Shown: positions 35,058 through 44,751, numbered from the stretch's first letter. The stretch: 64,000 nucleotides of DNA from Ruegeria_C sp041537925 (GCF_041537925.1 NZ_JBGOSH010000001.1:558001-622000), one strand, 5' to 3'. The notes: a model not told the origin generated them from the letters alone. Program-made: numbers and translations.

Positions 35058-36869
35058 ATGCGCAAACATGTTACTGAACCGCACGTATGGGGGCGTCGTG
35101 CGGTAAAAGAAATTCAAAAACGCAGTAAGTCTTTTCTGTCAGATGACACGGGAACCATGACGATTTTCTCGTGCTACATTTTCTTGATTATCGTCGCTTT
35201 GGGTGGAATCGGCGTCGACGTGATGCGTCACGAGCGCGACCGGGCCCGCCTTCAGAGCGTTCTTGACCGGGCCGTGCTGGCTGCCGCCGACCTCGATCAG
35301 ACCCAGGACCCCAAGGACGTGGTCATGGATTATCTGACAAAGGAGGGGCTGCAGGAGTACATCGATCGAGACACCGACATCATCGTTACCCCGGAACGAT
35401 CAGGCGAAGAGAATATCGGCCCGCTGGGTTACCGGATCGTCGAGGCCACGGCCCGGTCCAGCTTCCCGACACAATTCATGCACATCTCCGGTGTCGACAC
35501 ATTAAGCGTGCAGGCCCACAGCATTGCCGAAGAACGGATCGGCGAGGTCGAGATCTCGCTGGTGCTCGACGTTTCGGGTTCAATGAACGATCATAGTCGC
35601 CTTGTCGACCTGAAGGTTGCGGCGAAGAACTTCGTCAACCAGATGTCGGCGAATACTCGTGACGGTGATCTTTCGATCTCGATCATCCCCTATGCGACGC
35701 AGGTGTCTTTTCCGGACAGCATGTTGCCCTATCTCAGCCTGAGCGGTCAGAATGATCATGCCAACTGCCTCAACTTTGCAGATGACGAGTTCCTGTCGAC
35801 GTCCATGGACCTCTCGCGCGAACGCGAGCGCACGCTTCATATGAGCTCTTGGAACTTTTCCAGCAGCACGTATTCGTATGATAACCGACCAAACGCTCAG
35901 CGCGTGCACTTTGAGATGTGCGACGATGGTGTTCGCTTCGAAAGCCCGCACAACGAGACCGACGCCAGCGTTCCCCGCAACAATCGCGAGATCTTGCTGT
36001 TCCAGAAGGACGCCGGCGCAATCAATAGCTATATCGACGACCTGACGGCCTGGGGCAACACATCGATCGATCTGGGCATGAAATGGGGCTCGGCCTTGCT
36101 TGATGACAGCGTCGCCGACATGATTGCCGGCATGGCCGACGGATCCGAGAGCGCCACTATTCCCAGTGATTTTGCCGATCGGCCATCCTCATACAGCAGC
36201 GGCGACGCGATGAAGGTGATCGTGTTGATGACCGATGGTGCAAATACCTATCAGGGTGCGATCAAAGCGCCCTACCGGGAAGGACCGTCGACTATTTGGT
36301 GGAATGCCCAGGAAGAGGTCTATTCCAGCTACAAGGAATCGACCAACCAGTATTACTGGCATCACGAAGGTATCTGGCAGGACCATGCCTATGGCGCGCA
36401 GCCCGGATCGGAGTATGACATCCAAACCCGTGTTCGCGTCTGCAATTACTATGGTTGCTGGTACGAAAACCAAACCGAAACCAAAGAAGAAGGTGGAAAC
36501 GCGACACGGCTTGATTATGTCGAGCTCTGGGAACAGACCACCGTCCGCTTTGTGCGCAACCTTCTTGATGACTGGATGGGCAGTTCCGGCGCGAACAACT
36601 GGTACAACTCGGTTGTCGACTGGACCTACAGCGAAACCAAGGATCAGCGCGTCAGAGCGATGTGCGATCTGGTGAAATCCGCTGAGCGCGGCACTTATAT
36701 CTATAGCATTGCCTTCGAGGCTCCGGCAGCGGGCGCGACCCTGCTGGACTACTGCGCAAGCTCGGACAATCATTTCTACAAAGTCGGTGACGCATCCAAT
36801 GAGGTGACGATTGACCAAGCCTTCTCGTCCATCGGATCTTCGATCCGCAAACTGAGGTTGACACAATGA
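35058..36869 (+). CDS. TadG-like pilus-assembly protein with von Willebrand A domain
   Basis: This 603-residue protein has a TadG/TadE-type N-terminus (FLSDDTGTMTIFSCYIFLII as membrane segment, then LQSVLDRAVLAAADLDQ) and a vWA domain starting near residue 168 with the MIDAS motif LVLDVSGSMND and later VLMTDGAN. The vWA domain is interrupted by a Tyr/Trp-rich insert (about 400-520). Such proteins are minor components of Flp/Tad pili or surface adhesins. It overlaps the next gene by 4 bases. The rest of a tad locus (cpaBC, tadABC) is not in the window. Confidence 0.8.
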   Translation: MRKHVTEPHVWGRRAVKEIQKRSKSFLSDDTGTMTIFSCYIFLIIVALGGIGVDVMRHERDRARLQSVLDRAVLAAADLDQTQDPKDVVMDYLTKEGLQEYIDRDTDIIVTPERSGEENIGPLGYRIVEATARSSFPTQFMHISGVDTLSVQAHSIAEERIGEVEISLVLDVSGSMNDHSRLVDLKVAAKNFVNQMSANTRDGDLSISIIPYATQVSFPDSMLPYLSLSGQNDHANCLNFADDEFLSTSMDLSRERERTLHMSSWNFSSSTYSYDNRPNAQRVHFEMCDDGVRFESPHNETDASVPRNNREILLFQKDAGAINSYIDDLTAWGNTSIDLGMKWGSALLDDSVADMIAGMADGSESATIPSDFADRPSSYSSGDAMKVIVLMTDGANTYQGAIKAPYREGPSTIWWNAQEEVYSSYKESTNQYYWHHEGIWQDHAYGAQPGSEYDIQTRVRVCNYYGCWYENQTETKEEGGNATRLDYVELWEQTTVRFVRNLLDDWMGSSGANNWYNSVVDWTYSETKDQRVRAMCDLVKSAERGTYIYSIAFEAPAAGATLLDYCASSDNHFYKVGDASNEVTIDQAFSSIGSSIRKLRLTQ

Positions 36870-37402
36870 AACCTCGTTTCCTGAAACGGCTCCGCCGTTC
36901 TCTAAGAAACGAGGACGGCACTGCGACCATCGAATTCGTGATTGTGTTTCCCGTCTTCATTTTTCTGATCGCCTCTGGCGCCGAGATGGCGATGCTTAAC
37001 ATCCATCGTGGGATGCTGGAGCGGGCCGTGGACATCACGGTGCGTGACATCCGGCTTAGCACTGGCACCACCTTCGAGCATGACGGTGTCAAGCAGACCA
37101 TTTGCGAAAGGGCAGGCTTCATTAAGGATTGTGACAGCAATCTAAAGCTGGAGCTGGTGCCTCAGGATCCCCGTGCCTCGTTGACCATCACGGGTGAGGT
37201 CGATTGCGTCGACCGGGACGAGGAGATCAACCAGCAGTACAAATTCGAGAATGGTCAAAGCAACGAGTTGATGGTGATGCGCGCTTGCGTCAAGATCGCT
37301 CCGGTCATGCCCACAAGTGCGCTTGGTACTGCCTTGGCTGACAACGACGACGGAAAATACAGGCTGGTCGCAACAACCGCCTTTGTGCAGGAGCCTCAGT
37401 AA
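36866..37402 (+). CDS. TadE-like pseudopilin
   Basis: This 178-residue protein has a basic start, then NEDGTATIEFVIVFPVFIFL, the TadE motif with the conserved Glu in a membrane helix, and a C-terminal part with two or more Cys (ICERAGFIKDC, VDCVDRDEE). It is coupled to the TadG-like gene by a 4-base overlap and followed by another TadE-like gene after 4 bases. Confidence 0.85.
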   Translation: MKPRFLKRLRRSLRNEDGTATIEFVIVFPVFIFLIASGAEMAMLNIHRGMLERAVDITVRDIRLSTGTTFEHDGVKQTICERAGFIKDCDSNLKLELVPQDPRASLTITGEVDCVDRDEEINQQYKFENGQSNELMVMRACVKIAPVMPTSALGTALADNDDGKYRLVATTAFVQEPQ

Positions 37403-37406
37403 AACC

Positions 37407-37955
37407 ATGGTACCTTTTATTGCACACAGACTTAGGCGCTTCTGGAAAGAAGAAAACGGCGTAGTTTCCTTCGAAGCCCTGTTGGTAATGCCAATGCTGT
37501 TTTGGGCTTTCCTGGCAGTATTTACCTTCCTCGACGCCTATAGAAGCAACGCGATGAACCTCAAGGCGGCCTATACGATCGGTGATCTGGTCTCGCGCGA
37601 GACCGAAGTGATCAACAACACCTATATCGATTCGATGGCCACCATGTTCAGGCTTATGGCCCAGCCCAACTCGGAAAGCCGCATGCGCATCAGCGTCGTG
37701 CACTACGACGAGGAGACCGACGGGTATTATCTGGACTGGTCGGCAAATCGCGGCTTTGCGGATGAACTGGATGACACTCAGCTTGCGGAAATTCGCGACC
37801 GCCTGCCAATCATGCCAGATGAGGAACGGGTCATTCTGGTCGAGACTTCCAACACCTATGTTCCGCCCTTTGCGGTTGGTGTGGATATCACCGACATGGA
37901 AAACCTTGTTTTCACCCGGCCCCGTTTCACTGGTCTGGTGCGAGCAGAGCTTTAG
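37407..37955 (+). CDS. Second TadE-like pseudopilin
   Basis: This 182-residue protein has FWKEENGVVSFEALLVMPML, the TadE-type Glu-containing membrane helix, and DAYRSNAMNLKAAYTIGDLV behind it; the C-terminal part is beta-rich and acidic. ATG at 37407 is 4 bases after the previous stop. An upstream frame from 37317 would overlap the first TadE gene. The stop overlaps the convergent gene by 4 bases. Confidence 0.82.
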   Translation: MVPFIAHRLRRFWKEENGVVSFEALLVMPMLFWAFLAVFTFLDAYRSNAMNLKAAYTIGDLVSRETEVINNTYIDSMATMFRLMAQPNSESRMRISVVHYDEETDGYYLDWSANRGFADELDDTQLAEIRDRLPIMPDEERVILVETSNTYVPPFAVGVDITDMENLVFTRPRFTGLVRAEL

Positions 37956-38422
37956 TTCCGCTCCGCCATCAGGGTGGCGATGGCCTCGGCCATGAATCTG
38001 CCCTGAGAACCGGGCGTGACCCCGCCGATACCGATACGGCGTCCCAGACGCCACCAAAGCCCCGGTTGCCAGTTACGGCCACCGGGTTTTTTTGTGCGCA
38101 GCAGGAACCCGTTTGACGGTTTGAAGGCAAACGCGCCGCGATCCAGTCCCTCGATTTCGGTAATCTCGGTGATCACTTCTCCTTCGCTGCTGCGCAGTTG
38201 GGTTGCGGTCAGTTCGATCCGATGTGCAGTCGCCCGGTACAGACGCAAAGCGAGCCAGACCGACACGCCCCCTGCCCCGATCAGAAACAACTGCCATCCC
38301 GGCGCAGGCGGCGTTGCCAGCGCGACATAGAACAGCAAAGCCCCAAGAGCGCCCAGCATGAAAATCGCCAACCAGCGCCGGGGCGCAGATGCTTCAACCA
38401 CCGCCAAAACCTCATCCGACAT
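37952..38422 (-). CDS. Membrane protein of unknown function, two transmembrane helices
   Basis: This 156-residue protein has two adjacent hydrophobic helices (WLAIFMLGALGALLFYVALA; LFLIGAGGVSVWLALRLYRA) followed by a beta-rich PH-like segment (HRIELTATQLRSSEGEVITE, FAFKPSNGFLLRTKKPGGRN). It resembles short bacterial PH-type membrane proteins seen in Rhodobacterales. It is convergent with the TadE pair. GGTGGAG is the ribosome site. Confidence 0.65.
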   Translation of the reverse strand: MSDEVLAVVEASAPRRWLAIFMLGALGALLFYVALATPPAPGWQLFLIGAGGVSVWLALRLYRATAHRIELTATQLRSSEGEVITEITEIEGLDRGAFAFKPSNGFLLRTKKPGGRNWQPGLWWRLGRRIGIGGVTPGSQGRFMAEAIATLMAERN

Positions 38423-38520
38423 GCTGCCACTCCACCTGTTCCGCCCGTCTGCCTACCGCATCACACAGCCAGCGAACAGGGGGGATTGCCCGGCCTTCCC
38501 CACGCCGCTAGCCTGACCGT

Positions 38521-39699
38521 ATGATCTACCCTGCCAATCGCGACGACTTGACCCGGCCAAGTGATGCCGCCGCCGGGATCGAGGTGACGGACGCCTTCGA
38601 GCGCTTCAGCCAGCGCAACGACATCTTCACGCGCGCGATGTGGGACGAGCAAGTCAAATCCAAACATAGCGAGAGGTTCTTCAACTCCTATCGGATGGAC
38701 GCGACGCCGCGTCGGGGCGACGGATTCTCGCAGCGTGATTTTGCCCTGCGCAACGCGGCCTGGCTGATCTCGGACGTGATGACCAACCGCCATGCCGATC
38801 AGGGGCGGCGCGAAGGGTTTCAGGCCGCGATCAGCGATGACACTCCGGTTGCGCCGAAGGCGCTCGAAATCGATGATCCAGAAAAAATGTCGTCGGAAAT
38901 CAAGCGCGTGGCCGCCTTTTTTGGTGCAGACCTCTGTGGCATCACCGAGTTGGACGCGCGCTGGCTTTACATCGCGCGCGTGGACACCCGCGACATGAGC
39001 GAGGCGCCGTCGGACCTGCCCGAAGGCATGACCTCGGTGATCGTGCTGGGGCATGAGATGGACAAGGATCTGGTCGCCACCTACCCCTCGGCGCTGGCCG
39101 GAGCGGCGACGGGCCGGGAATACAGTCATGAGGCGTCGGTTGTGATGCAGGTGGCGGGGTATATCCGCAATCTGGGCTACCGGGCGGTGCCGTCGATGAA
39201 TGACACCGCGCTGGTGATCCCTTATGCGATCAAGGCGGGCCTCGGCGAGTATGCCCGCAACCAGATGGTGATCACACCGGACTTCGGCCCGCGCCTGCGG
39301 TTTTCCAAGATCTTCACCGATCTGCCGCTTGCCCATGACCTGCCGCGCCCGCTGGGCGTGCGGGCATTTTGTGACATCTGCACCAAATGCGCCGATGCCT
39401 GCCCGGTCAAGGCGTTGCCCTATGGTCCACCGTCGACCGAAACGGCCAATGTCTCGGCGATCAAAGGCGTGCGCAAATGGACCTCGGATGCCGAGAAGTG
39501 CTTTTCATTCTGGGCCAAGCTATCCACCGATTGCGCGATCTGCATGCGGGTCTGCCCGTTCAACCGGGACTATTCGCGCCTGCGCGACCGGCTCTGGCTG
39601 AAACTGGCGCTGTCGCCCCTGCGCAGGTTTGCGCTCTGGCTCGACCGCAAACGCGGCGGGCGGGTCAAGCCAAGTGCCTGGTGGGGTGGAGAAGATTAA
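38521..39699 (+). CDS. Reductive-dehalogenase-like / double 4Fe-4S cluster protein
   Basis: This 392-residue protein has two 4Fe-4S motifs near the C-terminus: C284, C287, C290, C294 (CDICTKCADACP) and C327, C338, C341, C345 (CAICMRVCP). The part before them (about 125-280, including GHEMDKDL, GREYSHEASVV and LGYRAVPSMNDTA) resembles the cobalamin-binding fold shared by RdhA dehalogenases and QueG. It lacks a TAT signal peptide and any small membrane anchor gene is absent, so it is probably cytosolic, like catabolic aerobic RdhA homologues. Activity is unknown. Confidence 0.75.
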   Translation: MIYPANRDDLTRPSDAAAGIEVTDAFERFSQRNDIFTRAMWDEQVKSKHSERFFNSYRMDATPRRGDGFSQRDFALRNAAWLISDVMTNRHADQGRREGFQAAISDDTPVAPKALEIDDPEKMSSEIKRVAAFFGADLCGITELDARWLYIARVDTRDMSEAPSDLPEGMTSVIVLGHEMDKDLVATYPSALAGAATGREYSHEASVVMQVAGYIRNLGYRAVPSMNDTALVIPYAIKAGLGEYARNQMVITPDFGPRLRFSKIFTDLPLAHDLPRPLGVRAFCDICTKCADACPVKALPYGPPSTETANVSAIKGVRKWTSDAEKCFSFWAKLSTDCAICMRVCPFNRDYSRLRDRLWLKLALSPLRRFALWLDRKRGGRVKPSAWWGGED

Positions 39700-39708
39700 G
39701 TTCGAACC

Positions 39709-40890
39709 TTAACCACAATAATTACATGCGAAAATCTCTTTCGGATGGTCGATCCCCTTTAGCGAATGAGCACCGATCGAGCGTCCCTCCCGTTCGATAC
39801 GCTGCCGGAATTCCTGCGACATCAACAATGTCTCGTCCGCAGAGCTGCAGAGGGCAGCGATCCGCGCCGCGATGTTCACGTCGCGCCCGACAACCGTATA
39901 GTCAAGCCGCATCCCCGACCCGACATTGCCATAGGCGACCTCGCCGAAATGCAGCGCGATGCCGACCTCGAATTCGCCCCGCTCTGCAACACGGCGCAAG
40001 CCTTCGCTTGCCGCCAGCAAAGCACGCGCACAGGTCTCGCGCCCGTCTTCATCGGCCCGAAATATGGCCAATACGCCGTCTCCGATAAGCTTCAGAACCT
40101 CGCCACCGTTTTCCTCGACTGCCGGAATGATGCAGTCGAAATAATCGTTCAGAAACTGGGTGGCCGCCTCGGCGCTCATGCTAGAGGTCAGCTCGGTGAA
40201 ACGCCGCATATCAGCAAACAGAATCGCCGACCGGATATGCATCACCTCGCCGCGATGCACGTCGCCGGAAATGATCCGCCTTTGCGGTTCTTCGCCCACA
40301 TACATCCGCAGCGATTCGCTCATCGCGCGATGTGTGGCAAGCAGCTCCTGACAGGCGGCGAGCGCCGGGAACACGGCGTGCAGAAAGGCCAAATGCGCCT
40401 CCGAGAACCCGCCCCTGGCCCGCGTTGCGAAGCTGAATGTGCTGGCCATGCCATTGCGCATGAAAACCGGGGCCATGGCGTAGTGGATATAGCCGGCTTC
40501 TTTCAGTTCGAGCACGATTTCATAGGTGTCGTCGGCGGTATCGGGCAGCCACAGAACCTCCCATTCGCCGGTATCATGCACCTTGGCGGCGGGCGATCTG
40601 GCATAGCCTTTGCCGCTGTCCTCGTTATAGGGAAACATGTAGCTGCGCGCGCCTTGCCCGCGCTCCCAGAACCGCGCGCTCGCAACGGCTTCGGCATGCA
40701 GCAGCGGCACGATCGACGTTGCGCGATCAAGGGGCACGCCAGCCGCCCGGATGCGTTCGGACATCGAGGTGAGCACCTCGTCGGCGTCCTGCGCCTTGGT
40801 GCCCTCGACCAGCATGTACTCCATCAACCGCAACGCCGCGCGTAGGGCGTCAGGCGCAAGCTTGGAAAGGATATCGGCGGATCCCTGCAT
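39709..40890 (-). CDS. Class III adenylate/guanylate cyclase
   Basis: This 393-residue protein has a C-terminal class III cyclase domain: SAILFADMRRFTELTSSMSA (first metal Asp), NGGEVLKLIGDGVLAIF (second metal Asp) and GSGMRLDYTVVGRDVNIAAR. The N-terminal half (about 1-200) is a soluble, GAF-like sensor region with no transmembrane helix. The start at 40890 is ATG; a TTG two codons earlier is possible. The family makes cAMP; the base-specifying residues were not resolved here. Confidence 0.88.
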   Translation of the reverse strand: MQGSADILSKLAPDALRAALRLMEYMLVEGTKAQDADEVLTSMSERIRAAGVPLDRATSIVPLLHAEAVASARFWERGQGARSYMFPYNEDSGKGYARSPAAKVHDTGEWEVLWLPDTADDTYEIVLELKEAGYIHYAMAPVFMRNGMASTFSFATRARGGFSEAHLAFLHAVFPALAACQELLATHRAMSESLRMYVGEEPQRRIISGDVHRGEVMHIRSAILFADMRRFTELTSSMSAEAATQFLNDYFDCIIPAVEENGGEVLKLIGDGVLAIFRADEDGRETCARALLAASEGLRRVAERGEFEVGIALHFGEVAYGNVGSGMRLDYTVVGRDVNIAARIAALCSSADETLLMSQEFRQRIEREGRSIGAHSLKGIDHPKEIFACNYCG

Positions 40891-41028
40891 CGGCAAAGTT
40901 TAGGCAATTCGCCGGATCGCCGCCAGCACCCTGCGCAAATTCGCACAGGACCCGTTTGGCTCGTGGCAATTGTGTTGCCGGGTGAAACCCATAGTTTTGC
41001 GCCAAACCGACGTTTCAGGAGACGGGAT

Positions 41029-41940
41029 ATGTCCCTCAGACCCACTATCGAAACCCGCAAAGCCATGCCGCATGTCGAAGGGGCCGGTGTGAAGCTGCAC
41101 CGCGCCTTTGGTTTTCAGGACCCCAGCGAGCTGGATCCGTTTCTACTGTTCGACGACTTCCGTAATGACCGCCCCGAGGACTATCTGCGCGGCTTTCCCT
41201 GGCATCCCCATCGCGGGATCGAAACGATCACCTATGTGCTGTCGGGCACCGTCGAACATAGCGACTCGCTGGGCAATTCTGGCACTCTGGGCGCGGGCGA
41301 CGTGCAATGGATGACTGCAGGATCAGGGATCATGCATCAGGAGATGCCACACGGCAACGCGATGGGCCAGATGCACGGCTTTCAACTCTGGGGCAACCTG
41401 CCCGCCAGCCAGAAGATGACCGCACCGCGCTATCAGGACGTGGCCGCGGCCGAGTTCCCCGAGGTGATCGACGATGATGGCACGCGCGTGAAGGTGATCG
41501 TGGGGTCGTTCTGGGGCAAGACCGGCCCGGTAGACGGTATCGCCGCAGACCCGCAATATCTGGATATCCGGGTACCGGCGGGCGTACGCAAAACCTTTCG
41601 TATCGACACCTACCGGCGCGCTTTTGCCTATGTGTTCGAAGGTCAGGCCGCGTTTGCTGATGCCGCTGCCCCCTCGGGCGTGTTGCTGGAGAAAGAGGTG
41701 GCGGGCGAAGAGGTCAATATCCGCGACATGTCCGGCGACCGCACGCTTGTGCGGTTCGGCACCGGGGATGAGATCACGGTGCAGGCAGGTCCCGACGGCG
41801 TGCGGTTTCTGCTGATCTCGGGCGCGCCAATTGCCGAACCGGTGGCCTGGCACGGGCCGATCGTGATGAACACGCAGGCCGAGTTGCAACAGGCGATGCG
41901 CGACCTCAGAAACGGGACGTTTATCCGCCCGGCACACTGA
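41029..41940 (+). CDS. Pirin-family protein
   Basis: This 303-residue bicupin has the pirin motifs LDPFLLFDDFRNDRPEDYL, WHPHRGIETITYVLSGTVEH and TAGSGIMHQEMPHG, which hold the His/His/His/Glu metal site. Some pirins are quercetinases; others are redox-responsive regulators. AGGAGA precedes ATG at 41029; a longer frame from 40963 is unlikely. It is followed 50 bases on by an ABM-type gene. Confidence 0.9.
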   Translation: MSLRPTIETRKAMPHVEGAGVKLHRAFGFQDPSELDPFLLFDDFRNDRPEDYLRGFPWHPHRGIETITYVLSGTVEHSDSLGNSGTLGAGDVQWMTAGSGIMHQEMPHGNAMGQMHGFQLWGNLPASQKMTAPRYQDVAAAEFPEVIDDDGTRVKVIVGSFWGKTGPVDGIAADPQYLDIRVPAGVRKTFRIDTYRRAFAYVFEGQAAFADAAAPSGVLLEKEVAGEEVNIRDMSGDRTLVRFGTGDEITVQAGPDGVRFLLISGAPIAEPVAWHGPIVMNTQAELQQAMRDLRNGTFIRPAH

Positions 41941-41990
41941 GATTGACGCATCTATGCTAGAATGGCCTCCACCAGACGAGGGAGGCCAAC

Positions 41991-42281
41991 ATGATCATCC
42001 GCATATTCCGCGCCGTTATCTATGAGGAACGCGTGGACGAGTTCCGCACGTTCCTGACCCAAACCGCACTGCCCCTGATGCGCGAGCAATCAGGGCTGGT
42101 CTCGATCACCGCCGGACTGCCCCGGCCAGAAACGCCAAACGAGTTCTGTCTGGTGATGGTTTGGGACTCAGTGGCCTCGCTGGCCGCGTTCGCTGGAAAG
42201 GACTGGCAGAAACCGCATGTAATGCCGGAAGAGGAAGGCATCGTGCGCGACCGCTTCCTGCATCATTTTGACATGGCATAG
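41991..42281 (+). CDS. ABM-fold small protein
   Basis: This 96-residue protein begins MIIRIFRAVIYEERVDEFRT and contains REQSGLVSITAGLPRP and LVMVWDSVASLAAFAGKDW, the pattern of dimeric ABM barrels. It is not closely similar to the ABM protein at 2616-2921. It is convergent with the TetR gene, 3 bases apart. Substrate unknown. Confidence 0.75.
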   Translation: MIIRIFRAVIYEERVDEFRTFLTQTALPLMREQSGLVSITAGLPRPETPNEFCLVMVWDSVASLAAFAGKDWQKPHVMPEEEGIVRDRFLHHFDMA

Positions 42282-42284
42282 CTG

Positions 42285-42872
42285 TCAGGCGGCCACCGCC
42301 TTGCGCACCATAGACCAATAGACTGCCTCGACCTCGTCCAGCGACAACCGCCCGCCGCTGCGGTACCAGGTGTTGACCCCGTTCAGCATGGCAATGACGC
42401 CCAGCGTGGCCAGCTTGGTGTCGGGCACCGAAAACACCCCCGCAATACTGCCATCGCGCAGGATGTTTTCCAGATCGCTCTCATAGTCTCCGCGCAACTC
42501 CTCGATCCCGGCGAAGTTTTCAGGCGTGAGGTTGCGCAGCTCCATGTAGGCGATGAACACCGCGTCGGGCCGTTCCAAATGAAAGCGGATGTGAAAGCGC
42601 ACGAAATCGCGCAACCGCGCCTCGGGTTCGCCCTGACCCGCCTGCGTGCGCCGCGTGTCCAACAGCGTCTCCATATGGTCCCGCATAAGACGGAACAACA
42701 GGGTCTGCTTGTCGGGAATGTAGTTGTAAAGCGCCCCGGCCTGCACCCCCACCTGCGCCGCGATTTGGCGCATCGAAACGGCGGCATAGCCATGCTGGGC
42801 AAATAGTTCCAGCGCCGCCGCCTGAATGCGCGGGCCGGTTATGTCGGAATGAGAGCCTTGGGTACGTGCCAT
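42285..42872 (-). CDS. TetR-family transcriptional regulator
   Basis: This 195-residue regulator has the TetR HTH (IQAAALELFAQHGYAAVSMR, then QIAAQVGVQAGALYNYIPDK) and a C-terminal domain like that of regulators of fatty-acid or CoA-ester pathways (LRNLTPENFAGIEELRGDYE). Its target is not evident; the divergent neighbour is a small lipoprotein gene. Confidence 0.92.
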   Translation of the reverse strand: MARTQGSHSDITGPRIQAAALELFAQHGYAAVSMRQIAAQVGVQAGALYNYIPDKQTLLFRLMRDHMETLLDTRRTQAGQGEPEARLRDFVRFHIRFHLERPDAVFIAYMELRNLTPENFAGIEELRGDYESDLENILRDGSIAGVFSVPDTKLATLGVIAMLNGVNTWYRSGGRLSLDEVEAVYWSMVRKAVAA

Positions 42873-42966
42873 TGGGACATGCTATATGAACGTGCGTTCA
42901 GATAAAACCCCGCTTGCGTACGGGGCTGCGCCGTTGCATCACCAAGATGTGGAAGGATGAGCGGTT

Positions 42967-43254
42967 ATGATGGGACGATCTTTCTTGTTGGTGGGTGCAA
43001 CACTGCTGGCGGCGACCGCCTGCACCAATGTGCCCGAGCTTGAAGACGAGCTGAGCCCGCAACTGCGCGATGCCAGGTTTCCCAAACTCATTGAGTTGGA
43101 CAAGGCGCTCGGACCCCCGGTCGACCCGGAATCCGAAGCCAAGGAAATCGAGCAGGAGCTGGATGCGCGCGCCGCAGCCTTGCAGAAACGGGCACGGCAA
43201 TTGCAGGCCCCTCAGCCTGATGAAGCCACCTCCACGCCCGACATCACAGAATAA
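42967..43254 (+). CDS. Small lipoprotein of unknown function
   Basis: This 95-residue protein has a signal with lipobox (LLAATACTN) and a helical, charged mature part (DPESEAKEIEQELDARAAAL) likely to form a short coiled coil. It precedes hom by 107 bases. No family recognised. Confidence 0.65.
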   Translation: MMGRSFLLVGATLLAATACTNVPELEDELSPQLRDARFPKLIELDKALGPPVDPESEAKEIEQELDARAAALQKRARQLQAPQPDEATSTPDITE

Positions 43255-43361
43255 GCAGCCGCGCTCCATTGCACCGGCCCGGTGAACCCGCTAAGGCACG
43301 GTCGCAACCGATATGCCGCAACTTAGGCGCGGCCAATACGAGCAGAAAGGACCGTTGAAAC

Positions 43362-44648
43362 ATGGCGCAGCCGCTGCGGTTAGGAATTGCAGGTTTGGGA
43401 ACCGTCGGCACCGGGGTCGTCAAGATCATCCGCCGTCAGGCCGACCTTCTGGAAAAACGCACCGGACGTCGGATCGAGATCACCGCCGTGTCGGCCCGCG
43501 ACGCGGGCAAGGATCGCGGTGTGGCCCTGTCCTCTTACGCGTGGGAGACTGACCCGGTTGCGCTGGCCAAGCGCGATGATGTGGATATCTTTGTCGAGTT
43601 GATGGGCGGCTCGGAAGGGGCTGCGAAAGACGCGACCGAGGCGGCGCTGGCTGCTGGCAAGGATGTGGTCACCGCCAACAAGGCACTGCTGGCCATCCAT
43701 GGCCAGGCGCTGGCCGAACAGGCCGAGGCCTCCGGTCACGTAATCCGCTTTGAGGCCGCCGTCGCGGGTGGCATCCCGGTGATCAAGGCGCTCACCGAAG
43801 GACTGGCAGGCAATCAGATCACCCGCGTCATGGGAGTGATGAACGGCACCTGCAACTATATCCTGACCCGGATGGAGGCCGACGGGCTGGGCTATAACGC
43901 GCTTTTTGAAGAGGCCGGGCGGCTTGGCTATCTGGAGGCCGACCCCAATCTGGACGTGGGCGGCATCGATGCCGGGCACAAGCTGGCGCTGCTGGCCTCG
44001 ATCGCTTTCGGAACCAAACCGAACTTTGATGACGTTGTGCTGGAAGGCATCCAGCGGATCAGCCTGGAAGACATCCATCAGGCCGCTGATATGGGCTTTC
44101 GCATCAAGCTGCTGGGTGTCGCCCAGCGCACCGCGCGCGGTCTGGAACAGCGCATGCAGCCCTGTCTGGTGCCTGCTCATTCGCCGCTGGGCCAGCTTGA
44201 GGGTGGCACCAACATGGTGGTGATCGAGGGCGACGCGGTCGAGCAGATCGTGCTGCGCGGCCCCGGTGCGGGCGAAGGCCCCACCGCCAGCGCCGTTGTC
44301 GGTGATATCTGCGATCTGGCGCGGGGGTTGCATATCTCGACATTCGGACAGCCCGCAACCACGCTGGAGGCGGCGCAACCCGCCCGCACCGGCCTTCCCG
44401 CGCCCTATTACCTGCGCATGGCGCTGCTGGACAAGCCCGGTGCGCTGGCCAAGGTGGCGGCGATCCTCGGCGACGCGGGTGTGTCCATCGACCGGATGCG
44501 CCAGTATGGCCATAGCGACGTCAAGGCGCCGGTGCTGATCGTGACCCACAAGACCACGCGCGCCGCTCTCGATGACGCGCTCGAGGCTTTCGACCAAACC
44601 GATGTCATCGCAGGTCAACCGGTGGCGCTAAGGATAGAAGAGGTCTGA
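43362..44648 (+). CDS. hom: Homoserine dehydrogenase
   Basis: This 428-residue enzyme reduces aspartate semialdehyde to homoserine for threonine and methionine. It has the NAD(P) site GIAGLGTVGTGVVKIIRRQ, AAVAGGIPVIKALTEGLAGN, GVMNGTCNYILTRM and GIDAGHKLALLASIAFG with catalytic Lys, and a C-terminal ACT domain (YYLRMALLDKPGALAKVAAI) for feedback control. It begins the hom-glpX-recJ run that is conserved in Rhodobacterales. Confidence 0.97.
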   Translation: MAQPLRLGIAGLGTVGTGVVKIIRRQADLLEKRTGRRIEITAVSARDAGKDRGVALSSYAWETDPVALAKRDDVDIFVELMGGSEGAAKDATEAALAAGKDVVTANKALLAIHGQALAEQAEASGHVIRFEAAVAGGIPVIKALTEGLAGNQITRVMGVMNGTCNYILTRMEADGLGYNALFEEAGRLGYLEADPNLDVGGIDAGHKLALLASIAFGTKPNFDDVVLEGIQRISLEDIHQAADMGFRIKLLGVAQRTARGLEQRMQPCLVPAHSPLGQLEGGTNMVVIEGDAVEQIVLRGPGAGEGPTASAVVGDICDLARGLHISTFGQPATTLEAAQPARTGLPAPYYLRMALLDKPGALAKVAAILGDAGVSIDRMRQYGHSDVKAPVLIVTHKTTRAALDDALEAFDQTDVIAGQPVALRIEEV

Positions 44649-44751
44649 GCCAGCCGGAGGGCATTTGCCCTGCTCCGCCAATTCTCTTGCCGTGGCCTTG
44701 CCCGTCGCGCTATGCCCGAAACACCTGTTCAAATGACCAAAGGACTTTGCA

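Noticed and set aside
43255..43361. Possible SAM-type riboswitch before hom
   Set aside because: The leader has some short G+C stems but I could not match it to any known riboswitch consensus.
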